A stretch of 64,000 nt of DNA from Vulcanimicrobiota bacterium (GCA_003161435.1 PMOS01000044.1:36824-100823); one strand, 5' to 3'; counted from the stretch's first letter, positions 41,671-51,009 are shown. The notes: generated from the letters alone by a model not told the origin. Numbers and translations are program-made.

Positions 41671-44600
41671 TCACTCCTCCAGAAACAGGGACAACTGGTT
41701 CACGACGTCACGATTGTTCGCCGCCCAATTGTTGTAGATGGACAGTGCGCGGGATGCCGCATTACGATGTGTTTCGTTTGGACCGTGCTTGCTTAGCCAC
41801 TCAAGCAACCCCTTTAGTGCCGGATGTGGCCTAAAGTTATCGTTTTTCAAGGTATCAGACGCATTGATTCCGCTGCCATCGTAACAGGCACCGATGATTA
41901 CGAGCGCCTGATCCAGATCAGCTGTCAGCCGCCGTTTATGGCGTCCCTGCCAGTCTCGAGCAAAATCGAGTGGATCGACGAGGTGGAAGACTTTCTTTTC
42001 CTCGCTCGCCCAGCCGCGAGTCGTGAACTCGTCGGGCGCAATACCCGAGCCGCGCATCAGCTTCTGCATCTGGTCACGTGCAAGCTCTGTCTTGCCGTCG
42101 AAAATGCGCAGGAACTGACGGGTGATGGGCTCGGCAGTGACCGGCGGCGGATCCTTAGCTTTGTTCGCGTCCTCATCGATCAGCTGGTTTATACCAACGA
42201 GAGCATCTTTTACCGAGATCGGCCGGCCTTCGTCCACATAGACTTTGCCATAGTGGCGAGAAAAATATTCGAGCGCCTTACCACGTCGGATCACCTGAAT
42301 GTCGGCAGCCGGCAGGCCTTCCTTGGCGTGGTTTTCCAACATCGATTGAAGCTGACGCACGTCGGCTAACACCTCGCGACGCATTCGACCCCAGCTCACA
42401 GACTTGGGTTCTTCAGTGCGCTTTCGGCAGACGTGTATGATGTCATATTCAACGGTCTTGGAGCCAAACTCGCCGCCTTCGCCTTTGGTCTCATCTGAAC
42501 GAATCGGATATGTCGCCTCCAGGTAGAAGCCGGCATCGAAAAGCGATTCCAAGACCGCTACCCACGGTTCGTCCTCGCTGTGGTGGAAGGTGAACGCGAG
42601 GATGCCGCTCTGCTTCAAAACTCGATGCGCTTCTCGCCAACATTGCGTAAGCAGCCGTTGATAGAAGCCATCTGGGTCTTCAGGCTCACGAGCCCGGTTC
42701 GTAACAACCTCCATCGCCTTCGGCGCGAACTCCGGAGTGAAAATGTCCGGATATCGTGTTTTTAGAACAAGGCGAAGCCAAACGTAGAAGAAGTCGGAAA
42801 GTTCTGAATAGTGTAATAGGCCACTGAACGGCGGATCGGTTATGATCAGATCGATCGAGGCGTCTTGTATCCCAATCTGTTCGGTTGATGAGCTCTGCTT
42901 AATATCAGCAAGACAAACGTGATCGCCCGGAAACACTTTTTCGCTTTTTCCCACGCACTGCGCCGCAAGATTGGGGTCAATCTTATTCAGTGTTTCTGTT
43001 GTAACTAATTCCCACGGTGTTTTGGCCCACTCACGACCCTCTATAATCGGCGTTACCGCAGAACTCCACACTCCGTATCCAGTAGGGCAAAAAACGCCCA
43101 ATTCAACTACTGTCGATTTTGGATGAAAATTGGCGTTCGAAAGAGCTGGTGCAAAGTGATCTTTGCTGAGATGCCAGAACGAGAACATGGACTGATTGCG
43201 AAGATAGTTCTGAAAAGCACCGAGTACGTACTCACGCGTCTCCCACGAGAACGTTCCAACGGTCATAATGGCCCTAAGCAGCTGGGTATGGACGAGAAGC
43301 TGCCTAGGATTGAACATCGTCCACCAATGGGTAAAGCCATGATTTGGCACACCACCTTGAAGGTGATGCGTCATAAACCCATAGGGCAACTCGCTTTTTG
43401 GCCAGTAAGGCGAAAGATCCGATTCTTTGCGAACCTCCCATTCTTTTATTGCAGCATCGTACTGAGCGGCTATTCGCGTATCAAAGGCCGCAAAAAAACG
43501 GCCGTTATATGGATCTCCTGAGCTAGCGAGTTCGGGCGAATAGCCCTGGACTGCGTAGCCTGCCATCGGCGCCGTCTTTCCGGTTGCCTTCACAGTTGTC
43601 AGGACGTCTTGAAGTGTGCCGCAAGCGCCACATGTATAGCTTGAACTCTTCGGAACGGTGCCTCCGTTCTTACCCGTACTGAAGGTGAGCTTCGTCTCCG
43701 GGCAAGTCACAACGTCCGGCAACCTTCCTCGGACCTCCAGTAGCCGGATCTTGCTCGCCCGTTCTTGATTCCAGCGCGTGCTCGAAACCGCATCGTCCTG
43801 CGCGGATCCTCCAAACGAGTCGCCGTTGTCGCCGGTCTTCGGACTTCCAGCCAGCCACTGCGGATGTACCAAGAGCGACAAATTGATCTTCTTGTTTTTA
43901 CTCTTCCCGAGTTTGACCATTGCAGCGTAGTCGCAGTGCGGGCAAACAACACCTCGCCTCGGATCAAGTACCGAATGCGTGAACTCATCGGGTGCGTTGT
44001 AGAGCGGAACATCCGGAGCCATCCGGGCTGTGCTTGCCTCAACGTGAAAGTCGCCGCCGCATTTGCCGCAGGTGTGCTCCCAATACTTCACAGACACCGA
44101 TTTTAGCGCAATCAGAGGGCTGGTCATAATCGGCGTACGATGGCCGCAGCCCGTCACCTGACACGGCCCGTGCTTGGCCCAGAAAGTGTGGAGGAGTTCC
44201 GGGCCCTCGTACTGATATTCACGCCGCTGCTCTGGCGTTAGGGCAAGCGGCTCGAAGTCCAACCCCATAACCCGTTTCGTCGGGACGTGGGTCCATTTAC
44301 CTTTCTCGCCCCTCGGCCCGTCGCAATAGTAGAACGGCATGATCTGAGGCCTCACTTCGGCTTCGATATCCGCCAGCAGCAGTTTTACTTCGTCGAGATC
44401 GACATCGGCGAGTTCCTGTTTCACCACAAACCATGCGACGGGGTTAAGGTCGTTGCCGGACATTTGCATGCCGAGGCGCGAGCCCTCGACCAACGTCGTA
44501 CCGCCGCCCATGAAGATGTCGGCGACCTTTAAGCCCTTGAACGCTCCCTTCTTTTGGTGATTGGCGTAATAGCTGTCCCAAACAACCTTTGCTGCATGGG

Positions 44601-44877
44601 AGGGATCTTCGGGAGCTTTCGTCGCCGCGGCAATAAGCATTGATCGGAATACGCTCGACCGCCGCCGCGCCCACCATTTCGACATCTGGTAGATCGGTTT
44701 GCCGGCATTACCCTCGATTATCGCCACCTGATTCACAGGTAAGATCGGGAAATCGACTTCGAGACACGTCTTGGGCCGGTTCGGATTGCTGAAATCAACC
44801 GTCTCATGAGCAACCGCCTTCCCGGCGCCAACGGCGCGCGCGACTTCGTGCGCGATGGATTCCTTTTTAGTCGCCAT
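41671..44877 (-). CDS. DUF1156 zinc-ribbon adenine-specific DNA methylase (PglXI-like)
   Basis: A 1068-residue protein. 'DFPILPVNQVAIIEGNAGKP' and 'QMSKWWARRRSSVFRSML' (about 42-82) mark the DUF1156 N-terminus. SAM-binding motif I 'ADIFMGGGTTLVEGSRLGM' (119-137) and catalytic motif IV 'DPPF' (681-684) are intact, as N6-adenine methylases require. Zinc-ribbon cysteine pairs lie between them: 'CGKCGG' (270-275), 'CPHC' (312-315), 'CGACG' (416-420). This is the COG1743 type, the PglXI component of BREX type 3, which marks host DNA as self. Gap to the PglZ gene 12 nt. Confidence 0.93.
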   Translation of the reverse strand: MATKKESIAHEVARAVGAGKAVAHETVDFSNPNRPKTCLEVDFPILPVNQVAIIEGNAGKPIYQMSKWWARRRSSVFRSMLIAAATKAPEDPSHAAKVVWDSYYANHQKKGAFKGLKVADIFMGGGTTLVEGSRLGMQMSGNDLNPVAWFVVKQELADVDLDEVKLLLADIEAEVRPQIMPFYYCDGPRGEKGKWTHVPTKRVMGLDFEPLALTPEQRREYQYEGPELLHTFWAKHGPCQVTGCGHRTPIMTSPLIALKSVSVKYWEHTCGKCGGDFHVEASTARMAPDVPLYNAPDEFTHSVLDPRRGVVCPHCDYAAMVKLGKSKNKKINLSLLVHPQWLAGSPKTGDNGDSFGGSAQDDAVSSTRWNQERASKIRLLEVRGRLPDVVTCPETKLTFSTGKNGGTVPKSSSYTCGACGTLQDVLTTVKATGKTAPMAGYAVQGYSPELASSGDPYNGRFFAAFDTRIAAQYDAAIKEWEVRKESDLSPYWPKSELPYGFMTHHLQGGVPNHGFTHWWTMFNPRQLLVHTQLLRAIMTVGTFSWETREYVLGAFQNYLRNQSMFSFWHLSKDHFAPALSNANFHPKSTVVELGVFCPTGYGVWSSAVTPIIEGREWAKTPWELVTTETLNKIDPNLAAQCVGKSEKVFPGDHVCLADIKQSSSTEQIGIQDASIDLIITDPPFSGLLHYSELSDFFYVWLRLVLKTRYPDIFTPEFAPKAMEVVTNRAREPEDPDGFYQRLLTQCWREAHRVLKQSGILAFTFHHSEDEPWVAVLESLFDAGFYLEATYPIRSDETKGEGGEFGSKTVEYDIIHVCRKRTEEPKSVSWGRMRREVLADVRQLQSMLENHAKEGLPAADIQVIRRGKALEYFSRHYGKVYVDEGRPISVKDALVGINQLIDEDANKAKDPPPVTAEPITRQFLRIFDGKTELARDQMQKLMRGSGIAPDEFTTRGWASEEKKVFHLVDPLDFARDWQGRHKRRLTADLDQALVIIGACYDGSGINASDTLKNDNFRPHPALKGLLEWLSKHGPNETHRNAASRALSIYNNWAANNRDVVNQLSLFLEE

Positions 44878-44889
44878 GCTCGCGAATCT

Positions 44890-45879
44890 TCATTTGGTCA
44901 GTTCGACGAAGGGCGAGAGCACTTCAAGTAGAGATAGACCGCCATGGGCCAAGGTCGGATAACCGCCTTGGCTACGCCATTTCCAGCGGCCAACGGCCAG
45001 AAGATTTGAGCCATGCAGGCCGTTGACCGATAATGCGACCGGCGGCACGAACGGCCCGGCATCATGCTCGCCGCTCACGAAGCGTCCGCTCTTTAAGGTC
45101 GTTTTCAAGAAGGCCGATTGCTCGTCGCCAGCATCGAAAAACAGGCCAGTGGCAGCGTAGCCGTGGTCCGATGTGATCACCAGGCGTCGCCCGATCGCGA
45201 GCCGCTCGACGAACGCCCAGAAAGCATCGCTGGTGAGCTGCTCGGCAACATCGCGCGTCAGCATGTCGAGTCCCTGGCCGGCGCCGGATCCGTCGTGAAT
45301 TCTACTATCCGGCCATTGGTGCCAAAAAATCCAGTTGGTGGAGGCGTCGATCAAATCAGCGCAATCTTTCCAGGGAAGGTCAACACACTCTGTCCGCGCC
45401 GGCGTCAGCTTGCGGCTTGCTCCCGCGCCATTATTCTGTAATTGACTACGGCTTCCGAAGCCGAGGGCGCGGGCAAAGGCGTTGGTCTCGCTCGGCAACT
45501 CGGACGCATTGGCCGTCACGGAAAGAAGAGTGAATCCTCGTTCGTTGGCACCTTTGGTTAGCCAGGGCAATTCACGAAGGCTGAGGCCGTCAAGAATAAG
45601 CACGGCTTTCGCGCTATAAGGCTCTAACCACCAATGTGCCAATCGCTCCGACGTCCGTTCGACGGCGCTACCAAAGTCTTGCCAGAGATCCCAACCGCTT
45701 GCCGATAGCAAGTGATCGAGCGTTCCGATTTCTCGGTCGCGCCTAGTAACCTCACTTGGCGCATCGTTGATGGCCAATGGCTGCGATACGATTGTCATCA
45801 CTTGAGCGATGACAATGCGCCAAGCTTCCGGGGCCGGCTCTTTGAGAAGCCGATCGAGTGTCGCGGCGTCGATTGCCAT
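44890..45879 (-). CDS. pglZ: PglZ-domain protein (alkaline-phosphatase superfamily), short form
   Basis: A 329-residue protein whose ATG overlaps the stop of the fusion gene (TAATG). The phosphatase-superfamily core is present: 'AVLILDGLS' with Asp97 and Ser100 as likely metal ligand and nucleophile, and 'VITSDHGYA' (Asp238, His239) as the second metal site. Typical BREX PglZ proteins are more than twice as long, so this is a minimal form without the N-terminal and C-terminal extensions. PglZ is essential in BREX and Pgl, perhaps acting on a nucleotide or on the methylase complex. Confidence 0.9.
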   Translation of the reverse strand: MAIDAATLDRLLKEPAPEAWRIVIAQVMTIVSQPLAINDAPSEVTRRDREIGTLDHLLSASGWDLWQDFGSAVERTSERLAHWWLEPYSAKAVLILDGLSLRELPWLTKGANERGFTLLSVTANASELPSETNAFARALGFGSRSQLQNNGAGASRKLTPARTECVDLPWKDCADLIDASTNWIFWHQWPDSRIHDGSGAGQGLDMLTRDVAEQLTSDAFWAFVERLAIGRRLVITSDHGYAATGLFFDAGDEQSAFLKTTLKSGRFVSGEHDAGPFVPPVALSVNGLHGSNLLAVGRWKWRSQGGYPTLAHGGLSLLEVLSPFVELTK

Positions 45880-48800
45880 TAACCGTCAGATTTCTCAAGG
45901 GACAGTTCAAACGTCATACCATCGGGAAGTTTCTTGAGCAGCTCCCGGAGCTGCGCCCCCGTCGCCGATGATACTCTGATCGTAACTTGCGACACCGGCG
46001 TTGCGGGACCGATACCCCAACCTTCAAGCTTACCTATGAGGTTGAGTGGTGAGGTCGGCGGGTTTGCAAGGCTGGTCCGCGTTTTAGGCTCACCGGCACC
46101 AAAAATGCCGGCATCGTCGGTCGGCACTGGCGCTCGGTCAACCGGCCCTGCCGTATTCCCATCCGCAGGCACTATGTACGATACGTTGCTGCCACCGAAC
46201 AGCCCACCGCTCGGAGGCTCGCCCAATGGTTTAGGCGGAGACGCCCCACCCGACGCGGGAACGGCGCCGGGAAGCAGTAGAAACACATCATCAAGATGGC
46301 GTCCCGTAAATGATAGCTTTGGCCGCAGGCGTTTCCACGCCGCTTCCTCGTCCTCTCCAGGTAGGGCTTGTAGATACTCCATCCCGCGGAGGTTGATGGC
46401 GATTTTCCCCCGAGCACAGAGGCGCAGAATGCGCTCCTTGATGGCGGTTTCGCCGAGCCACGGGATGCAGTCGTTGCCTCCCGGCCTAGGCTCTTTAAGC
46501 TCTTTCAACAGTTTGCCGACCGGGGCATTTTCGGATGCCGCCGCTAGCACGAGATCTGCGAAATCTTCGGGCACGAAAAGATCGTTGATAATCGCAGTCT
46601 CGATCGCATCAGGAACTTGAGCACCCTGCGCCTTGAGCGCCTCGACGTGGAATTCGCATCGAGCAGGATCAACGAAGCTCCACCGATGCAAGACCGCAAA
46701 CCGATCAAACCGCTTCTTCAGAATGTCCCGCAGCTCGCCCTGATATTTGTTGTGAAGTTTGCGATACTCGGGGCTCTGGCTGCTCCATTCGAGCGCCTTC
46801 ATCTCCGCGCGGGCCAAGATCAAGAGATCGCGGTCGTAGAAGATCGGAGACGACCCACTTCGCGGCAACAAAAAGCGTACTGTATTGCGGCCCTTCTGAA
46901 GATGATCCTTAAGCCACTGTCCGAGACGCGCCCCGATTTTATCTACTTCTTCGGGTATCACAAGGATCGGCAAGCGATCGTCCCACCGCTCCGGCTGCTC
47001 GTTTTCCTCAAGCGCAGACCAGGGATCAGTCACCCACGATTTGGGCAACGCGATCACGCGGAATGTCCTTGCGACCTCTTCTGAACCGCCAACGACGTAT
47101 CGGATCTCCTTGGACAGCTGCGTGAAATCCGAGCCATCCGCGAAAAGCTTGTCATTCCGTGCGTAAGCCATGACCTTCGCCTGCGGATTCTCATCCTCCC
47201 GAAAAACTAGCCGATTGCCATCCTGATGAATATTAAAGCTATTCTCAACGATGGTTGCTAATTCAACCTGGAAGGCATTCTCGTCAAGTGGGTGATCCCG
47301 CGTTATATCCACCTGAAGGCTTACTGGCTCAGCTCCCGCCATATTGCCAACCGCGATCGACCGAAGCCAAAGCGATCCGATGATCTCGTGCAGGTGTGGA
47401 ACCTGCGATGCATGGTTTGGCACCGCCTCATTGACCGAAGTGATATTGCGCAGAGCCTTATCTCGCAACGCCCTATGCTGTTGATTTGCGACCGAATCGA
47501 GAAGCGCGCCTATACCGCTACCATCATCCTCCAGGCGAAAGTCAGCCGCGGTGAGAACTGGAACATCGTCACCATGGCTCTTGAACAGACTTGCCAGGAT
47601 GCGGATGAGATCCCGGGTTTCCTGGGCGTCTGTTGCGATCAATACTTGATCTTCGAGTAGTTGAAAGAGATGAGGCGCAAAAGGCCACGCTACGCCAAAT
47701 TCTCTGCGCTTGCGCTCATGGTCGGATGATGGGAAGTTGAGCAGTCGCAGATATTCCGCAACATGTACGGCGATAAGACCTTCGATGCTGTCGGGAGATA
47801 TTTGCATTCGGTTCTCAAACAGCCGATGTAAGAGCATTCTCCGACGGTCTTGTATGCGTTCTGGATTTCCCCCATCTTTGAAATCGATTTGGACAGGATT
47901 CACACGATGGATCTGTTGGTATGCGTCTGTGTCGCCATTCCGGACCGAAACTACAAGCGCTAAGAGATCCGGATGTTCCTTGGCAATCTCCGAAAGAATC
48001 TGGATAAAATTAAACGCCCAGTTCTTCCATGGAAACTGCTTAGTGTTCGTTAAGCCGTCATACCAAGTCTGGAACTCGTCTAGTAGCAGCATGATCGGAG
48101 TGTGGCGCAGCAGCTCGAAAATTAACTGATCGGATGGGATGTCCGTCTTTGCATCTCCCATGCCTTCCCATTTGCCCCGAATATAATTACCGTGGGGATG
48201 CTGATCAAAAAGCAAATCCCATAGAAATTTGTAGCGCTGTCGATGCAGGCTTTCTCCGATCACACGCATACCATCACGGAGAGGGATCGCTCCGATTGTG
48301 GGGGTCTTGAGCGTCGTTGCCCACGATGCGAGCCAAGCGCGAGTTGAGGCTGGGTCATTCACGGCGTGAAATAACGCGGCCATGAGATGCGACTTACCTG
48401 TCCCGCGCTCCCCAATGACGACTACGGGCCGGCCCTGGTCTGGTCCGACGGCCTCAATGCCTTTCAGGAGGTCATGAGTTGGATAGGTAATCTCGAGAAA
48501 TTCTGCCGCCGCAACCTGAGTAGCACCGGTATTGCTTTCGTTGGAGAGCTCGATCGCGGTGCCCTTGAGTCGCTTGCCTTTGAATTCTTCCCGTAAGTTA
48601 AGACCTAGCATACCGCCCACGTCCCTTCGATTACTCAAATGCGCCGTACCAACCTTGACCGTAGCCTGTTCAGGTTGCTCAGGGTGCGGAAGCGACACGA
48701 TGCCATCGAGCAGCACGCGCGTGGCACGGCAGTCGTCTTCGTTGTACGCAAATATGCGTTGCTTCGCATCGGGATCACCCTCAATGAACCGTTCATACCA

Positions 48801-50174
48801 TTCGATTGATGCGGCTCCCGACGGATGCTGGTCGCGCCAATCGAAGCCCAGAAACTTCGCCAGGGTCTTTAGCGAGTAGTCTCGCGTCGGCCATTCTGTG
48901 TTTCTTGAGACGACCTCGTAAAGATCGACCGTTTCCGGTGCAGCGAAGAGACTACTAACGTCAGAGGCAGAACAGACGTCGGGGAAACGCTGCTGTAGGG
49001 ATCGCCACCAGGTACGCTCGTACTTCGAGTAGGTGTAGAGCGCGCAGGGTTGGTTCGATTGCACGTATGCCCATGCCCGCGCGAATGCTTCGCGTTCCCC
49101 GGCCTCCGTCGGCGTGTCTGAGAAGAAACCGTGGTATATCTCCGACGCATTGTCGCGATCACGGCGTTCCAAGAAGCCGTGCAAATAGCAGTGGTTGCGT
49201 AGCGGATCAGTCTCAATGTCGAAGAAGAGTTCGAGTCGGTGCGTCGGCAAACTTGGATGCCCCTTAAGGTACTGGGGCCCGCCGGATGCATGAAGCGTCG
49301 CACGCGCGTGATACTTGCGGATTGAGTCGGAGCCTAGTCCCTTGATTATACTCTGACCCTTTTCATCGAGAAATCGTTCTATTGGCATGGCTGCGAAGTC
49401 TGAGATAGAACGAACGTGTTCAAGCAGCGGCTGTCGCCGACTGCGACCTAGGTCCGGTATTAGTGTAAGGTCGTCGGTGGCCTCGAGTTCCTCGATGCAC
49501 GCGGTGAACCACCGACACTGTTTGCAGGCTGCGGAGTACGCGGGGCGGGAATCGGCCTCGCCATGGATGATGTTGCGGGCCAGCGACAGGTCACCTTGGT
49601 ACGCTTCCCAAATCGATGGGGATCGTGGGCCTAGTGGTACGACCAAGTCGTATGCTACTTCGTCACCATTGACGTTCCATATGAAGGCTCTACGCCCAGC
49701 CGAGAGCCCCTTTCGCTCGAGGACGTCTACATAAAGCGCCAGTTGCACGCCGTACGAGGTCTTCGGTCTGCGTTCGCCGCCAGGCGAACCTTCTTCGTCG
49801 CCGACGCCTGACTTGATGTCCCCCGGGATGTATTTGTCGTTTTCGAGCCGCAGTAGGTCGGGTTCCCCGACCAGATCTCCGGCGGCAATGCGGCCGCCAT
49901 AAATGAGCGGCTCACGTCGGGCCATCGCCTCGGTCGTTAAATCTTCGCGCTCAGCGTGTGGTGCGACGCGGATATTAAGCGCCTCCGTGCCATCCACGTC
50001 GATCGTGGCTTCCTCGTGCGCGCGACCCCGCCGCCAAAGCATCTCGACGAAAGGGCTCACCGGATCGCGTCTTAGCGGATCCGCATACAAGTCCATCCAC
50101 GGACGGTGCGCGCAGTACTCAATATCGTACAGCATCGAGCCCGTAATTCGGAGGTTGGAGACATCGCCGCTCAT
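45879..50174 (-). CDS. Fusion of Cas4/RecB-like nuclease, DEDD exonuclease and DUF499/BrxC-like ATPase
   Basis: A 1431-residue protein. ATG 50174 is preferred; the frame is open to 50252. Residues about 10-235: PD-(D/E)XK nuclease with Asp106 ('GEPDLL'), 'GDIKSG' (Asp119/Lys121), Gln144 ('VQLALY') and four cysteines (Cys21, Cys217, Cys220, Cys226; 'CKQCRWFTAC') placed as in the Fe-S cluster of Cas4/AddB/TM0106 proteins. About 310-495: RNase-H-like exonuclease with 'FFDIETD' (Asp319, Glu321) and 'YNEDDCRAT' (Asp480/481). From about 515: AAA-type ATPase resembling DUF499/BrxC, Walker A 'GERGTGKS' (588-595), Walker B 'LLLDEFQTW' (Asp699-Glu700), followed by a 730-residue helical region. First large gene of the operon, coupled to pglZ. 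TM0106-like nuclease and DUF499 are normally separate proteins. Confidence 0.88.
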   Translation of the reverse strand: MSGDVSNLRITGSMLYDIEYCAHRPWMDLYADPLRRDPVSPFVEMLWRRGRAHEEATIDVDGTEALNIRVAPHAEREDLTTEAMARREPLIYGGRIAAGDLVGEPDLLRLENDKYIPGDIKSGVGDEEGSPGGERRPKTSYGVQLALYVDVLERKGLSAGRRAFIWNVNGDEVAYDLVVPLGPRSPSIWEAYQGDLSLARNIIHGEADSRPAYSAACKQCRWFTACIEELEATDDLTLIPDLGRSRRQPLLEHVRSISDFAAMPIERFLDEKGQSIIKGLGSDSIRKYHARATLHASGGPQYLKGHPSLPTHRLELFFDIETDPLRNHCYLHGFLERRDRDNASEIYHGFFSDTPTEAGEREAFARAWAYVQSNQPCALYTYSKYERTWWRSLQQRFPDVCSASDVSSLFAAPETVDLYEVVSRNTEWPTRDYSLKTLAKFLGFDWRDQHPSGAASIEWYERFIEGDPDAKQRIFAYNEDDCRATRVLLDGIVSLPHPEQPEQATVKVGTAHLSNRRDVGGMLGLNLREEFKGKRLKGTAIELSNESNTGATQVAAAEFLEITYPTHDLLKGIEAVGPDQGRPVVVIGERGTGKSHLMAALFHAVNDPASTRAWLASWATTLKTPTIGAIPLRDGMRVIGESLHRQRYKFLWDLLFDQHPHGNYIRGKWEGMGDAKTDIPSDQLIFELLRHTPIMLLLDEFQTWYDGLTNTKQFPWKNWAFNFIQILSEIAKEHPDLLALVVSVRNGDTDAYQQIHRVNPVQIDFKDGGNPERIQDRRRMLLHRLFENRMQISPDSIEGLIAVHVAEYLRLLNFPSSDHERKRREFGVAWPFAPHLFQLLEDQVLIATDAQETRDLIRILASLFKSHGDDVPVLTAADFRLEDDGSGIGALLDSVANQQHRALRDKALRNITSVNEAVPNHASQVPHLHEIIGSLWLRSIAVGNMAGAEPVSLQVDITRDHPLDENAFQVELATIVENSFNIHQDGNRLVFREDENPQAKVMAYARNDKLFADGSDFTQLSKEIRYVVGGSEEVARTFRVIALPKSWVTDPWSALEENEQPERWDDRLPILVIPEEVDKIGARLGQWLKDHLQKGRNTVRFLLPRSGSSPIFYDRDLLILARAEMKALEWSSQSPEYRKLHNKYQGELRDILKKRFDRFAVLHRWSFVDPARCEFHVEALKAQGAQVPDAIETAIINDLFVPEDFADLVLAAASENAPVGKLLKELKEPRPGGNDCIPWLGETAIKERILRLCARGKIAINLRGMEYLQALPGEDEEAAWKRLRPKLSFTGRHLDDVFLLLPGAVPASGGASPPKPLGEPPSGGLFGGSNVSYIVPADGNTAGPVDRAPVPTDDAGIFGAGEPKTRTSLANPPTSPLNLIGKLEGWGIGPATPVSQVTIRVSSATGAQLRELLKKLPDGMTFELSLEKSDG

Positions 50175-50181
50175 GTGATCA

Positions 50182-50352
50182 CTACCATAGAAACGATTCG
50201 CCGGCGTAGGCAGCGTTGCTTGGCGGAAATGGCCGGTCCGGTCCGTGCTCACCGGGCGAGAGCTTCTGCCACCTGTCGGCGTTCTGTAAGGCTAGCCTGC
50301 TTGACGTGTATGCGGCGGAAGCGATTTGGGCCAACGCAGACTCATTGGCCAT
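50182..50352 (-). CDS. Possible 56-residue leader gene of the defence operon
   Basis: Frame from ATG 50352 to a stop at 50182, 7 nt before the ATG of the fusion gene. Composition is protein-like: a helical start ('MANESALAQIASAAYTSSRL') and a Pro/Glu-rich end. If translated, it would support ATG 50174 as the true start of the fusion protein, since the longer frame would overlap it. No domain recognised; it could also be untranslated leader. Confidence 0.35.
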   Translation of the reverse strand: MANESALAQIASAAYTSSRLALQNADRWQKLSPGEHGPDRPFPPSNAAYAGESFLW

Positions 50353-50365
50353 ATTGAGGAGCACC

Positions 50366-50388
50366 CCCGTACCACCTTTCGGTACGGG
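50366..50388. promoter_or_regulatory. Perfect hairpin in the defence operon leader
   Basis: CCCGTACC-ACCTTTC-GGTACGGG, an 8-bp perfect inverted repeat 14 nt upstream of the possible leader gene. No T-run on either side, so it is more likely an operator or leader structure than a terminator. Confidence 0.45.
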
Positions 50389-50589
50389 AACGTAGCGACT
50401 AAGCCCGTTGGACCTATGGCGCTGTCGGAGCAATCAGCAATCAATCCGCAGCCGTGCGCCGTCGTCACGGCCCGAAACCGCTGAACCCGCGGCTAGGGCA
50501 CTCGGACGCGCATGCCTGCCGCTGGTCCATTTAAAGTCGCAACGAGGCGCGACGCCGCCAGCCCTCTGGCAACTCATTTGTGGCTGCGG
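50389..50589. other. Right edge of the island, no gene seen
   Basis: No convincing coding frame; the high GC content of the chromosome resumes here. No integrase, tRNA or direct repeat matching the left edge (37130-37507) was recognised. Confidence 0.4.
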
Positions 50590-51006
50590 CTACGAATCGC
50601 GCGTTTGGGCCGTAAGGTCGTTCGCGGGATGCATATCGGCTTGATCACACGCGGCGAGTGCGCCCCGCAAAGCATCGAGATGAATCGGCTCCCGTTCTTC
50701 TTTGTAAGCCTGTGTAAGGATCGGCACGACCCAAGCGGCGCGAATCAAGCCAAGATCCCGAATTAGGCGCAATCGCGCTTCGTCGTCCATCGCCCCTGAT
50801 GCCGAGCCGAGCCGGGTTGGCCAGCGGATCTCCGGATCGCGCGGCACCAGACGGGCTTCGCTGCCGTCGTCGATGGGCCAGGGAGCGGGCTCCAGCGGAG
50901 AGACTGATACGACATCTTCTTCCGTACGGCGTCGGGACGTGACGAAGCCGACGATAACCACGCCAACAACAATGACGATGATCGCGATGACGAACTCAAT
51001 GCTCAT
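50590..51006 (-). CDS. Small membrane-anchored protein with helical (HEAT-like) end
   Basis: A 138-residue protein starting 3 nt after the stop of the DUF11-like gene. Residues 3-22 are a strongly hydrophobic anchor ('IEFVIAIIVIVVGVVIVGFV'), then an acidic, Pro-rich linker, and a C-terminal helical pair ('DEARLRLIRDLGLIRAAWVVPILTQAYKEE'-type, shown in part) like one HEAT repeat. Probably a membrane partner of the large neighbour. Confidence 0.65.
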   Translation of the reverse strand: MSIEFVIAIIVIVVGVVIVGFVTSRRRTEEDVVSVSPLEPAPWPIDDGSEARLVPRDPEIRWPTRLGSASGAMDDEARLRLIRDLGLIRAAWVVPILTQAYKEEREPIHLDALRGALAACDQADMHPANDLTAQTRDS

Positions 51007-51009
51007 TGG

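Noticed and set aside
38392..50174. DISARM system
   Set aside because: A SNF2 helicase and an adenine methylase are shared with class 1 DISARM, but drmA, drmB and drmC are absent and PglZ plus a BrxC-like ATPase point to BREX/Pgl.
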